Notes: generated by a model from the sequence alone, not told the origin. A stretch of DNA of 64,000 bases from Pedobacter sp. (GCF_031119335.1 NZ_JAVHXT010000005.1:186001-250000), one strand, 5' to 3'; shown: positions 1-8,040, counted from the stretch's first letter. Numbers and translations are program-made.

Positions 1-459
1 CGGGTAAGTGAGTATTACGCTAGAGAAAATCTCTTTAGAGAACGTGATGAAGATCGTTCGCTCTTATCTAAAATGATATACAATGGTAAGATTTTGTATT
101 TTATGGATCAGATTATGCCAGATAATTTACCTGACAGTATAAAGATTGGCTACACTGGCCAACAATTAGATTGGTGCAAAACATACGAAGCAGAAATTTG
201 GGCATATTACTTAGAAAACAATTTTCTCTACGAAACAGACTATCCAAAAATACAGGTTTTCTTAAGTGAAGGACCATTTACGCCAGGTTTGGGAGAAAAT
301 AGGTTATCGGCACCAAAATTGGGAGTTTGGTCTGGCTGGCAAATTGTGAGGAAGTACATGCAGGAAAATCCGAAGGTTACTTTACAAAAACTCATGGCAG
401 AAACCGATGCACAAAAAATATTAACCAATTCGAAGTATAAACCTAAACTTTCGAATTAA
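1..459 (+). CDS. gldB: GldB-family gliding motility lipoprotein, 3' part
   Basis: The reading frame is open from the first base, so only the C-terminal ~152 residues are present and the start and lipoprotein signal lie outside the window. The fragment has the family's C-terminal pattern: an 'IGYT' stretch, a Trp-Cys followed by 'EAEIWAYYLENN', a 'GPFTPG' loop, 'LGVWSGWQIVRKYM', and the closing 'YKPKL'. GldB is an envelope lipoprotein needed for gliding in Flavobacterium; homologues also occur in non-gliding Sphingobacteriaceae, where the role is less clear. The family assignment comes from recognised motif order, so I am fairly but not fully sure. No in-frame stop or damage is seen. Confidence 0.8.
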   Translation, partial: RVSEYYARENLFRERDEDRSLLSKMIYNGKILYFMDQIMPDNLPDSIKIGYTGQQLDWCKTYEAEIWAYYLENNFLYETDYPKIQVFLSEGPFTPGLGENRLSAPKLGVWSGWQIVRKYMQENPKVTLQKLMAETDAQKILTNSKYKPKLSN

Positions 460-573
460 GTGAAAGTAAAAAACTAGTCGCATCTACAAGCTTACCAAGC
501 TGTAACAATTTTCATATTGGTAAGTCCGATGATAGTTTTAAAAATTGTAATTCGTAAATCTACAATCTAAATT

Positions 574-1353
574 ATGAAGGTTGGTCTTGTTTTAAGCGGC
601 GGCGGCATTAGGGGCATTGCACATTTGGGTGTTCTAAAGGCGCTAAAGAAAACTGGAATACAAATTAGCCAGATTACCGGCACAAGCGCTGGCTCTATCG
701 CAGGTTCATTTTATGCTGCGGGTGTAGATCCAGAAGATGCTTTCGATATTTTCATGAAAACAAAGTTGATGAAGTTTGTTAGACCAGCTTTGGGCTCACT
801 CGGCTTAATTAACATTGAGCGCACTGGAGATATTTTCAGAGATTATCTACCTGCCCACATTGAGGATTTGAAAACTCCGATGACAATTTGTACCACCAAT
901 TTTAGCGAGGGCACGGTTGCTTATTTTACAAAAGGTCCGTTAATTAGGGCTATTCATGCTTCGTCTTGCATTCCTGGTGTTTTTAAACCAATTATGATCC
1001 ACGACCAAATGTATGTAGATGGTGGCGTTCTGAACAACTTCCCTGTTGAACCGCTTTTAAATAATTGTGATTACATCATTGGTTCTACCTGCAATCATTT
1101 AAAACCAGTAGATAAAATTATTGGTATTACTAGATTAATGCAAAGAGCGGCAATTATGTCCATTAATCATGATATGGAAAGGAAATCGAAGTTCTGCAAC
1201 TTGATCATTGAACCTAAAGGCATGGGCGAAATCAATACATTTGATACTAAAAAGGCTGAAATTATCTATTGGCTGGCCTATGAAGAAGCCTTGAAAACGA
1301 TTAAAAGTAGCGAGAGTTTTAAGGAGATATTGAAAGCGCAAGCAGCTACATAA
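574..1353 (+). CDS. Patatin-like phospholipase
   Basis: A 259-residue serine lipid acyl hydrolase. The oxyanion loop GGGIRG is at residues 9-14, the nucleophile elbow GTSAG at 36-40 (Ser38), and the catalytic Asp lies in DGG at 149-151, so the Ser-Asp dyad is complete. There is no signal peptide or membrane segment, so it is probably cytosolic. The length matches the single-domain bacterial patatin type (RssA/YchK-like). It starts 114 bases after gldB and is followed by an unrelated transposase gene, so context gives no substrate. Family call secure, physiological substrate unknown. Confidence 0.93.
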   Translation: MKVGLVLSGGGIRGIAHLGVLKALKKTGIQISQITGTSAGSIAGSFYAAGVDPEDAFDIFMKTKLMKFVRPALGSLGLINIERTGDIFRDYLPAHIEDLKTPMTICTTNFSEGTVAYFTKGPLIRAIHASSCIPGVFKPIMIHDQMYVDGGVLNNFPVEPLLNNCDYIIGSTCNHLKPVDKIIGITRLMQRAAIMSINHDMERKSKFCNLIIEPKGMGEINTFDTKKAEIIYWLAYEEALKTIKSSESFKEILKAQAAT

Positions 1354-1401
1354 ATTTTATTTTGAATTTGGTATTTTAGGAAACATCTTAATGGAAAACC
1401 T

Positions 1402-1965
1402 ATGCCTAATAAATTTGATAGACGAAGTATCAGACTGAAAGGTTATGATTATTCGAAGGAAGGATTATATTTTGTAACTGTCTGTTGTCAAAATATAGCT
1501 CATAGGTTTGGCAAAGTGGTTAATGGGCAAATGGTGCTAAATGCAGCAGGGCTGATGGTTGACAGATGGATTAAAGAACTCGAAAATAAATTTCCTGATA
1601 TTCAAATTGATGAATATGTGATTATGCCAAATCATATACATCTTATTATTGAAAATATTGGATTGAATAATGCCTCCGCGGTACGGGTCGACCTATGTGT
1701 CGACCCTCATGATAATATTATGCGCCCAGCAGAGGGCGAACACAAAGGTTCGCCCCTACACAACGTCGTTCGATGGCTCAAAACCATGACCACAAATTAC
1801 TATATACAGGGCGTGAAAACTTTGGGATGGGAACCTTTCGACAAAAAAATCTGGCACCGCAATTACTACGAACACATTATCCGTGATGAAAGAGCGTATA
1901 ACAACATTGCCCAATACATCAAAAACAATCCGCTAAAGTGGAATGAGGATAAATTTTATGGATAA
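1402..1965 (+). CDS. REP-associated tyrosine transposase (RAYT, Y1/IS200-like)
   Basis: A 187-residue HUH-family transposase. The metal-binding HIH triad is at residues 78-80 within 'MPNHIHLII', and the C-terminal family signature (IWHRNYYEHIIR, YNNIAQYIKNNPLKW) is at 150-180. RAYTs are single-copy relatives of IS200 transposases linked to the spread of REP palindromes. Residues ~91-119 look like extra sequence between the core strands and are encoded by two perfect hairpins at 1685-1706 and 1734-1755, so the gene seems to have absorbed REP-like units in frame. No flanking ends of its own are evident. The ATG at 1402 is used because the homology-like N-terminus (DRRSIRLKGYDY) follows directly. 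Confidence 0.9.
   Translation: MPNKFDRRSIRLKGYDYSKEGLYFVTVCCQNIAHRFGKVVNGQMVLNAAGLMVDRWIKELENKFPDIQIDEYVIMPNHIHLIIENIGLNNASAVRVDLCVDPHDNIMRPAEGEHKGSPLHNVVRWLKTMTTNYYIQGVKTLGWEPFDKKIWHRNYYEHIIRDERAYNNIAQYIKNNPLKWNEDKFYG
1685..1706. repeat. Palindrome inside the RAYT gene (GTCGAC type)
   Basis: Perfect 8-bp arms GGGTCGAC and GTCGACCC flank a 6-base loop (CTATGT). It is translated as part of the transposase (residues ~95-102). The shape is that of a REP unit inserted in frame. Confidence 0.8.
1734..1755. repeat. Palindrome inside the RAYT gene (GGGCGAAC type)
   Basis: Perfect 8-bp arms GGGCGAAC and GTTCGCCC flank the loop ACAAAG. It lies 27 bases after the preceding palindrome and is also translated. 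Units of this shape are typical RAYT-associated repeats; the link to this enzyme is inferred. Confidence 0.8.
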
Positions 1966-1973
1966 CCAGATAA

Positions 1974-2687
1974 TTAGATGGACAGTTTCAGCAGCAGCTC
2001 CCCTTCCAAAACAGGAATAGTTGTGCAAATGTCCAGCTTCAAGCAAAACTGCACATCTTCTTCGATATTCAACTTGATTAAACGGTGACTGTGTGACGAC
2101 TTTTTCAGATACTCACGTAAATCGCCTTTGGCCAATTGATACATATCTAAAGCTGCTACACTGGCATCATCGCCTATGGTAAAATCGTTTTGAAGCTGCT
2201 CTACCACAGCACCAGCAAACAAAGTATCTTCTAAGTTGAAGTTATCTTTCCAACCTGCACAAAGCAAGAGCACATCTTTATTTTGCTGCTTCAAATAATC
2301 GCTAACTGAAGTTAGGTTGAGAAACGAGCCCACAATTACCTGATGCGCCCTTTCTTGCGCCAAGTGCATTGCTTTTGTACCGTTGGTGGTGGTTAACACG
2401 ATGGTTTTTCCAGCAACTTTTTCGGCAGTGTAAGAGAATGGCGAATTACCAAAATCGTAACCTTCTACCACTTCGCCGTTACGTTCTGCCGCTAACAAAT
2501 AACCTTTATCAGCGTAGTTAAGGCAATCTTCTACGTTCATTACCGGTATAATTGCTTCGGCGCCATTTTCAATACCGTAAGTGATAGAAGAAGTTGCTCT
2601 CAAAATATCAATTACGACAACAATGCTACTTTCGATGGCGTATAAATCTAATAAGGCAGGCGTTAAACAAACTTCTATTTTAGGCAT
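1974..2687 (-). CDS. comB: ComB-like 2-phosphosulfolactate phosphatase
   Basis: A 237-residue protein of the ComB family, which hydrolyses 2-phosphosulfolactate to sulfolactate in coenzyme M-type sulfonate metabolism. Recognisable signatures are 'VVIDILRATSSI' near the N-terminus, 'LTTTNGTKAM', and 'LLCAGWKDNFNLEDTLFAG'. An upstream in-frame ATG at 2750 would add 21 residues (ISISQYAIRNTQYLQ) that are only translated repeat DNA, so the ATG at 2687 (MPKIEVC) is preferred. It follows gcvT on the same strand, with a hairpin repeat filling the 79-base gap. The substrate in a non-methanogen is uncertain. Confidence 0.83.
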   Translation of the reverse strand: MPKIEVCLTPALLDLYAIESSIVVVIDILRATSSITYGIENGAEAIIPVMNVEDCLNYADKGYLLAAERNGEVVEGYDFGNSPFSYTAEKVAGKTIVLTTTNGTKAMHLAQERAHQVIVGSFLNLTSVSDYLKQQNKDVLLLCAGWKDNFNLEDTLFAGAVVEQLQNDFTIGDDASVAALDMYQLAKGDLREYLKKSSHSHRLIKLNIEEDVQFCLKLDICTTIPVLEGELLLKLSI

Positions 2688-2699
2688 CTTCTGGAGGTA

Positions 2700-2757
2700 T
2701 TGCGTATTGCGTATTGCGTATTGAGATATACTTATCGTCTCATTACGCAATACGCAA
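2700..2757. repeat. ATTGCGTATTGCGTA palindromic repeat, copy 1
   Basis: The arm at 2707-2720 (TTGCGTATTGCGTA) pairs perfectly with 2744-2757, and an inner TGAGA/TCTCA stem extends the hairpin. A third 7-base ATTGCGT unit sits to the left. It fills the gcvT-comB gap and ends 12 bases before the comB start. The same motif recurs just upstream of metH (18571-18620). Confidence 0.85.
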
Positions 2758-2766
2758 ATCTCATAT

Positions 2767-3849
2767 CTATTTCTTAAGAAAAGGAAACTTAACTATTTTA
2801 GCTTTTACTTTATTATTTCTAATGTCGATGAAGATTTCTGTGCCTTCTTTGGCAAATTCTTTAGCTACATAAGCGATACCGATAGCTTTTTGTAACGATG
2901 GAGACTGCGTTCCAGAGGTTACTTTACCGATTTGATTTCCGTCAGCATCAACTACCACATAATCATGACGTGGAATACCTCTGTCAATCATTTCAAAACC
3001 TACTAATTTGCGAGCAACACCTGCTTCTTTCTGCGCTAACAAAGCAGCAGAATTGGTAAAATCTTTGGTGAATTTAGTCACCCAACCTAAACCAGCTTCA
3101 ATTGGGGAAGTGGTATCATCAATATCATTTCCGTATAAACAGAAACCCATTTCCAAACGTAAGGTATCACGGGCACCTAAACCAATTGGCTTAATTCCGA
3201 ATTCAGCGCCTGCTTTAAAAATGGCATCCCAAATTTGGTCGGCGTATTGATTTTCGAAATAAACCTCGAAACCGCCTGCGCCAGTATAACCTGTAGCGGA
3301 AACCAACACGTTATCTACGCCAGCAAACTTGCCTTTCTTGAATGTATAATATTCCATCGAAGCCAAATCCATATCCGTTAAAGATTGTAATGCATCTGCA
3401 GCTTTCGGTCCTTGAACTGCCAATAAAGAAGTTTTATCAGAAATGTTGTGCATTTCCACATCTCTGTCGTTGAACTTTTGTATCCAATTCCAATCTTTTT
3501 CAATGTTAGATGCATTTACTACCAACATATAAGTTTTCTCGTCGATACGATAAACCAATAAATCGTCTACAATACCGCCAGTTTCGTTTGGCAAGCACGA
3601 ATATTGGATTTTACCATCGTAAAGTTTCGAAGCATCATTACTGGTTACTCGTTGAATTAAATCTAAAGCATTTTCACCTTTAAGGATAAACTCGCCCATG
3701 TGGCTTACATCAAAAACACCCACCGCATTACGTACAGTTGCATGTTCTGCATTAATTCCTTCGTATTGTACCGGCATGTTATAACCAGCAAAAGGAACCA
3801 TTTTAGCTCCAAGTGATATATGTTTTTCTGTTAACGCTGTGTTTTTCAT
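2767..3849 (-). CDS. gcvT: Glycine cleavage system T protein (aminomethyltransferase)
   Basis: A 360-residue tetrahydrofolate-dependent aminomethyltransferase. It takes the aminomethyl group from lipoyl-H protein and makes 5,10-methylene-THF, ammonia and reduced H protein. The family landmarks are all present: '[12 protein letters not shown]' near the N-terminus, '[12 protein letters not shown]', 'LAVQGPKA', '[15 protein letters not shown]', and '[18 protein letters not shown]' with its catalytic-site Asp. Length is normal. gcvP and gcvH are not in the window. It is the first gene of a minus-strand pair with comB. No glycine riboswitch was recognised upstream. Confidence 0.97.
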   Translation of the reverse strand: MKNTALTEKHISLGAKMVPFAGYNMPVQYEGINAEHATVRNAVGVFDVSHMGEFILKGENALDLIQRVTSNDASKLYDGKIQYSCLPNETGGIVDDLLVYRIDEKTYMLVVNASNIEKDWNWIQKFNDRDVEMHNISDKTSLLAVQGPKAADALQSLTDMDLASMEYYTFKKGKFAGVDNVLVSATGYTGAGGFEVYFENQYADQIWDAIFKAGAEFGIKPIGLGARDTLRLEMGFCLYGNDIDDTTSPIEAGLGWVTKFTKDFTNSAALLAQKEAGVARKLVGFEMIDRGIPRHDYVVVDADGNQIGKVTSGTQSPSLQKAIGIAYVAKEFAKEGTEIFIDIRNNKVKAKIVKFPFLKK

Positions 3850-4018
3850 CTTCTTTATTATTTGTTTTTCAATTGTGATGAAGCTATTATGATATAGTTT
3901 TTTTGTAAATCATAATGGTTTCTTTTTCAAATATTATTTATCAGGGTTATTTTGGTTTTATGTGCCGCAAAAGTACTAAGAAAAAGCCAATTTATCGCTA
4001 ACCAAACCCTTTTAAACC

Positions 4019-4026
4019 TATCTTTG
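4019..4026 (+). promoter_or_regulatory. Possible -7 box of the GNAT gene
   Basis: TATCTTTG matches the Bacteroidota TAnnTTTG -7 element and lies 18 bases before the GNAT start. No good TTTG -33 box was found at the usual distance, so this is tentative. Confidence 0.4.
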
Positions 4027-4043
4027 AATTATAAATTTTGAAT

Positions 4044-4502
4044 ATGACTTTTTCCCTCAAAAGAACCAACTCTACTGATGCAGATTTTGTTGAATTAGTA
4101 AGCCATTTAGATACTGAACTTGCCAAATTAAACGGCAATGAAGATGCATTCTATTCGCAATTCAATAAAATTGATAAAATTAACCATGTAGTTTTGGTTT
4201 ACGAAAACGATATGCCAATAGCTTGTGGTGCCATTAAGCAATTTTCTACAGAGGCTATGGAAGTAAAACGAATGTTTACTTTACCAAATTACAGAGGAAA
4301 AGGAGCAGCCAGTATTCTTCTAGCAGAATTAGAAAAATGGGCTAAAGAAATGAATTATGAACAATGCGTATTAGAAACTAGCAAACGCCAACCAGATGCG
4401 TTGGCACTTTACAGCAAAAATGGTTACGAGATTATTCCAAACTACGGGCAATACGTAGGGATTGAAAATAGTGTTTGTTTTGAAAAAACACTATGCGCAT
4501 AG
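4044..4502 (+). CDS. GNAT family N-acetyltransferase
   Basis: A 152-residue acetyl-CoA-dependent acyltransferase. The GNAT core shows 'IACGAIKQF' (beta-4), then 'MEVKRMFTLPNYRGKGAAS' with the RGKGA pyrophosphate-binding loop of motif A, and 'KNGYEIIPNYGQY' near the C-terminus. The acceptor substrate cannot be read from sequence. The ATG at 4044 is chosen; a TTG six bases earlier would add two residues. The next two genes follow closely on the same strand. Confidence 0.92.
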   Translation: MTFSLKRTNSTDADFVELVSHLDTELAKLNGNEDAFYSQFNKIDKINHVVLVYENDMPIACGAIKQFSTEAMEVKRMFTLPNYRGKGAASILLAELEKWAKEMNYEQCVLETSKRQPDALALYSKNGYEIIPNYGQYVGIENSVCFEKTLCA

Positions 4503-4530
4503 TTTTGCTTTTATGCGTATATTTGAAATT

Positions 4531-4779
4531 ATGAAAGCGAGAGTAAACTTAACAATTGAGCAGGATTTGCTAGCTAAAATTAAAGAATACGCAAATAAGG
4601 AAGGCAAAAGCATATCAGAACTTGTCGAAAGATTTTTTGAGCAAATGATCAAGAAAAAAAAAGAGAATGAGCCTGATCTTTTCGAACTTATGAAAAACCT
4701 GCCCCCTATTGAGCTGCCAGAAAATTTTGATTACAAAGAAGAATACTATAAAGCCAAAATGAAGAAATATGGTTTTTAA
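4531..4779 (+). CDS. Antitoxin-like protein (DUF6364/ribbon-helix-helix type)
   Basis: An 82-residue protein beginning 'MKARVNLTIEQDLL', followed by an amphipathic helix-turn-helix (KIKEYANKEGKSISELVERF) typical of ribbon-helix-helix antitoxin N-termini. The charged C-terminal tail (ELPENFDYKEEYYKAKMKK) is the kind that wraps a PIN toxin. Its stop overlaps the start of the downstream PIN gene by 11 bases, a normal arrangement for toxin-antitoxin pairs. The start at 4531 gives the family-like N-terminus; longer starts run back into the GNAT gene. The antitoxin role rests on fold and context. Confidence 0.8.
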   Translation: MKARVNLTIEQDLLAKIKEYANKEGKSISELVERFFEQMIKKKKENEPDLFELMKNLPPIELPENFDYKEEYYKAKMKKYGF

Positions 4780-5191
4780 TGTTTTTATTGATGTAAATGT
4801 ATTTTTAGACTATTTCTTAAATAGAAACGATTTTACAAATGCTACGGCAATTTTAAAAGCTGCAAAGGAAAAAAGGATATGTGCTTTTACAAGTATTTCA
4901 GCCTTTCAGTCTGTCAGTTATTTCCTTCAAAAGTACAGAGGCACGCAAATTTCAAAACAATTACTCAACGCACTATTATCACCGATAACACTTATCGAAA
5001 GTGATACGAAAATCGTAGTTCAATCTTTAAACTCGCCAATTAATGATATAGAGGATGCTATCCATTATTTTACCGCTTTGAAGCATAAAATGGATTATTT
5101 AATCACCAACGACATGGATTTTCTAAAACTCAATGGAACTGCACTAAACATTAAAACGCCAGCCGATTTTTTACAATTATTACAACCTTAA
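4769..5191 (+). CDS. PIN-domain toxin (VapC-like ribonuclease)
   Basis: A 140-residue PIN domain protein, the nuclease half of a type II toxin-antitoxin module. The acidic metal-binding residues can be seen: Asp8 in 'VFIDVNVFLDYF', Asp93/Glu95/Asp96 in 'INDIEDAIHY', and Asp115/Asp117 in 'LITNDMDFL'. VapC proteins cleave tRNA or rRNA; the target here is unknown. It overlaps its putative antitoxin by 11 bases, which implies translational coupling. The active site appears intact, so the module may be functional. Confidence 0.88.
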   Translation: MVFNVFIDVNVFLDYFLNRNDFTNATAILKAAKEKRICAFTSISAFQSVSYFLQKYRGTQISKQLLNALLSPITLIESDTKIVVQSLNSPINDIEDAIHYFTALKHKMDYLITNDMDFLKLNGTALNIKTPADFLQLLQP

Positions 5192-5254
5192 GCTTATTTT
5201 AAAACCAACTTGGCAAACATTTCCTTAAATAATTGAAAAATTTTAACACAAACG

Positions 5255-5286
5255 TTTGCATTTATAAAAAATAATATCCTTCTTTG
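5255..5286 (+). promoter_or_regulatory. Putative thr operon promoter
   Basis: A TTTG box at 5255-5258 is followed after exactly 20 bases by CTTCTTTG at 5279-5286. The spacing equals that of the clear promoter ahead of the tRNA pair (57827-57858); the TA of the -7 box is replaced by CT. It would start transcription some 25-30 bases before the leader peptide. Confidence 0.55.
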
Positions 5287-5318
5287 CAGTGTACAAAATA
5301 CACCAACAATTATTAAAC

Positions 5319-5393
5319 ATGATTTTTAACTCTTCAATTATTACCACAATTATTATTACCGGCGGCGAAGCTATCGGGAGCAACCTTGTGTAA
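5319..5393 (+). CDS. thrL: thr operon leader peptide (Ile/Thr rich)
   Basis: A 24-codon ORF just ahead of an intrinsic terminator and thrA. Residues 7-14 are Ile-Ile-Thr-Thr-Ile-Ile-Ile-Thr, the two end-product amino acids whose supply depends on this operon, just as in the enterobacterial thrL logic, with no need for sequence identity. Start codon ATG at 5319, stop TAA at 5391-5393. The segment ATCGGGA inside its 3' part (5373-5379) is complementary to the 5' arm of the terminator (TCCCGAT, 5424-5430), so a ribosome stalled at the Thr/Ile codons would leave it free to act as antiterminator. Confidence 0.85.
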   Translation: MIFNSSIITTIIITGGEAIGSNLV

Positions 5394-5417
5394 ATTGAAA
5401 AACATAAAAAAACACAG

Positions 5418-5453
5418 AAAGCGTCCCGATGTAAGTCGGGACGCTTTTTTTTT
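5418..5453 (+). terminator. Attenuator terminator upstream of thrA
   Basis: A perfect 12-bp stem (AAAGCGTCCCGA / TCGGGACGCTTT) with a 6-base loop runs into nine consecutive T (5445-5453). It lies between the leader peptide and thrA, so it can only act on readthrough into thrABC. This is the hallmark of transcription attenuation. Confidence 0.9.
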
Positions 5454-5483
5454 AAACCGTAAAACAGAAAATAAACAATAAAC

Positions 5484-5541
5484 GATGAAACCGTCTTGAT
5501 TGACAAAATCAAAAAAATAGCAAAATCAAGACGGCTTCATC
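5484..5541 (+). promoter_or_regulatory. Second large hairpin in the thrA leader
   Basis: GATGAAACCGTCTTGAT (5484-5500) pairs with 5525-5541 with a single mismatch in 17. There is no T run after it, so it is not a classical terminator. Its left arm contains ATGAAACCG preceded by AAACG, mimicking the real thrA start context (AAACGATGAAAG at 5565-5576). Confidence 0.7.
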
Positions 5542-5568
5542 ACCATTAAAAACAAATAAATTCAAACG

Positions 5569-8022
5569 ATGAAAGTCCTAAAATTTGGTGGTACATCCGT
5601 AGGTACGACCGAAAACATTAAAACACTTCTAAAGCTAGTACAAGAAGAAAGAAAAAACGCCAATCCGGTAGTTGTATTATCGGCGATGAGCGGAGTAACC
5701 AACCTTCTTCTAGAAATGGCGGAACTAGCTGAAAGAGGTGAAAGCTACACTGAGCAATTAAAAAGCATCGAGCAAAAACATTTCGATGTGGTAAAAGCAC
5801 TATTACCAGCCGCAGCACAAAATCCAATTTTAACCAAATTGAAAATTCATTTCAATGAATTGGAAGATGCTTTACAAGCAGTTTCGAGTTTAAAAGAATT
5901 GAGCTTACGTACCAAAGATTTCATTGTAAGCTTTGGCGAAAGATGCTCTAACAGCATGGTGGCGCATATTGCAACTCAGTATTTCGATAATTCATTGTAC
6001 GTTGATGGTTCTAAATTAATTAAGACCGATAGCGAATTTGGCAATGCCCGTGTAGATTTTGAATTGACTGATGCTTTAATCAAAGAATTTCACGAAGAAA
6101 ATAGCGACAAAGTTCTATTTGTAACTGGTTTCATCGCTAGCAACAAAGACAACCAAATCACTACGCTTGGTCGTGGTGGTTCTGATTATACCGCAGCTAT
6201 TTGGGGTGCAGCTTTAGATGTAGAAGAAATTGAAATTTGGACAGACGTGAACGGTATGATGACTGCCGACCCACGCATCGTTAAAAAAGCTTTCTCATTA
6301 GATGAATTAAGTTACATCGAAGCCATGGAATTGAGTTATTTCGGCGCCAAAGTAATTTATCCACCAACCATGGTTCCTGCTTTTGCGAAAAAAATTCCAT
6401 TGGTAATTAAAAATACTTTCGAACCAGAATTTCCTGGAACTTTCATCCGCAGCAATATCAAACCTTCTGAATTGCCGATTAAAGGTATTTCATCTATCAA
6501 CCAAATCAGTATTATTAATTTGAGCGGCAGTGGCATGGTTGGTAAAGCAGGTTTTAGTGGTCGTTTGTTCTCGCTACTCTCACGAGAGCAAATCAATGTG
6601 ATTTTGATTACCCAATCATCATCTGAGCACAGCATTACGTTTGCTGTTAATCCAGCAGATGCGGCTAGGGCAGTAACCATCATCAATAAAGAATTTGAAC
6701 TAGAATTAGCGGCAGGAAAATTAGCTTACCCAGAAGTAGAGGGCGATTTGGCGGTACTTGCTGTGGTGGGAGAAAACATGAAACGCACTCCAGGCATGAG
6801 CGGTCGTTTGTTCAATGCGTTGGGCAGAAACGGTATCAACGTTAGGGCTATCGCACAAGGTTCATCGGAATATAACATCTCGGTAATTATTAGTAAAGAT
6901 GATTTAGGGAAGTCTTTGAATGCCGTTCACGATGCTTTCTACACCGACCTAAAACGCACCCTAAATGTGTATTGTTTAGGCACTGGAAACATTGGCAAAA
7001 CGATGTTCAAGCAGATTAAAGAACAAACTCAGTTCTTGGCAGAGAAAAACGATTTACAAGTGAAAGTTGTCGGCATTGCCAATACACGAAAAATGCATTT
7101 TGATGCTAACGGAATTGATTTAGACACTTGGGAAAATACGCTAGAAGCAAGTGGAGAACAAGCTAACTTGTCAGAGTTTGTAGCTAAAATGCAGTCGTTA
7201 AATTTAGCAAACAGTGTTTTTGTAGACAACACCGCTAGCGAAGCGCCAATTCCTTTTTACAAGCAGGTTTTTGAAAGCAGCGTTTCTATTGTTGCTTGTA
7301 ACAAAAAAAGTAATTCTGCCGAGTTTTCACAATATAAATTATTTAAGGATACCGCTAAAAAGCACGGTGTAGATTTCTATTACGAAACCAACGTAGGTGC
7401 AGGTTTGCCTATCATCGGTACTTTAAAAAACCTGATGATGAGTGGTGATAGAATTGACAGAATTGAAGCTATCCTTTCGGGAACAATTTCATTCATCTTC
7501 AATAGTTTTAAGGGCGATAAGGAGTTCTATGACATTGTAAAAGAAGCACAAGATTTAGGTTACACCGAACCAGACCCTCGTGATGATTTGAACGGAAAAG
7601 ATTTCATGCGTAAAATGTTGATTTTAGCTAGGGATGCAGGTTATCCTTTAGAGGCATCGGATGTGAAAATTGATAACATTTTACCAGATGCATGCTTAAA
7701 AGCGGCTAGTGTAGAAGAGTTTTATACAGAATTGAAGAATAATTCAGCTTATTTTGAGAACTTGAAAAACACAGCAGCAAGCGAGAAAAAAGTGTTACGT
7801 TATATCGGAAAACTAGAAGCCGGCAAGGTAGAAATTACTTTAGAAATGGTTGGCGAAGACCATCCGTTCTATGCACTTTCTGGCGCTGATAATATTATTT
7901 CTTTCGTGACTGATAGATATAAATTCCGTCCGATGGTTGTGAAAGGTCCAGGTGCTGGAGCTGAAGTTACTGCAGCAGGTGTGTTTGCAGATATTATTAA
8001 TGTAGCTACAAAAACCCCCTAG
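5569..8022 (+). CDS. thrA: Bifunctional aspartokinase / homoserine dehydrogenase I
   Basis: An 817-residue fusion catalysing the first and third steps of the Asp-to-Thr/Met pathway. The N-terminal kinase begins 'MKVLKFGGTSVG' and has the 'TTLGRGGSDYTA' aspartate site. Two ACT-type regulatory segments follow (about residues 310-460), giving feedback control by threonine. The dehydrogenase Rossmann motif GTGNIG is at 471-476, with 'GAGLPIIGTLKNLM' and 'EPDPRDDLNGKDFMRKM' downstream. First gene of thrABC behind an attenuator. The last residues (TKTP) and the TAG stop are supplied by a REP-like palindrome, so the C-terminus has probably been altered slightly. Confidence 0.97.
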   Translation: MKVLKFGGTSVGTTENIKTLLKLVQEERKNANPVVVLSAMSGVTNLLLEMAELAERGESYTEQLKSIEQKHFDVVKALLPAAAQNPILTKLKIHFNELEDALQAVSSLKELSLRTKDFIVSFGERCSNSMVAHIATQYFDNSLYVDGSKLIKTDSEFGNARVDFELTDALIKEFHEENSDKVLFVTGFIASNKDNQITTLGRGGSDYTAAIWGAALDVEEIEIWTDVNGMMTADPRIVKKAFSLDELSYIEAMELSYFGAKVIYPPTMVPAFAKKIPLVIKNTFEPEFPGTFIRSNIKPSELPIKGISSINQISIINLSGSGMVGKAGFSGRLFSLLSREQINVILITQSSSEHSITFAVNPADAARAVTIINKEFELELAAGKLAYPEVEGDLAVLAVVGENMKRTPGMSGRLFNALGRNGINVRAIAQGSSEYNISVIISKDDLGKSLNAVHDAFYTDLKRTLNVYCLGTGNIGKTMFKQIKEQTQFLAEKNDLQVKVVGIANTRKMHFDANGIDLDTWENTLEASGEQANLSEFVAKMQSLNLANSVFVDNTASEAPIPFYKQVFESSVSIVACNKKSNSAEFSQYKLFKDTAKKHGVDFYYETNVGAGLPIIGTLKNLMMSGDRIDRIEAILSGTISFIFNSFKGDKEFYDIVKEAQDLGYTEPDPRDDLNGKDFMRKMLILARDAGYPLEASDVKIDNILPDACLKAASVEEFYTELKNNSAYFENLKNTAASEKKVLRYIGKLEAGKVEITLEMVGEDHPFYALSGADNIISFVTDRYKFRPMVVKGPGAGAEVTAAGVFADIINVATKTP

Positions 8023-8040
8023 CCCCCTAAAGGGGGAACT
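8012..8040 (+). repeat. REP-like palindrome at the thrA 3' end
   Basis: Core CCCCCT-AA-AGGGGG at 8023-8036, preceded by AAAACCCCCTAG, which contains the thrA stop codon (8020-8022). A near-copy lies in inverted orientation at 8105-8133, inside thrB, so the two form an inverted pair 65-70 bases apart. Confidence 0.85.

Noticed and set aside
3850..4018. Glycine riboswitch before gcvT
   Set aside because: Looked for the tandem glycine aptamer core on the minus strand and saw none; the region is simple AT-rich DNA.
5243..5512. 89-codon minus-strand ORF over the thr leader
   Set aside because: Antisense to leader peptide and terminator; low-complexity composition with no protein features.
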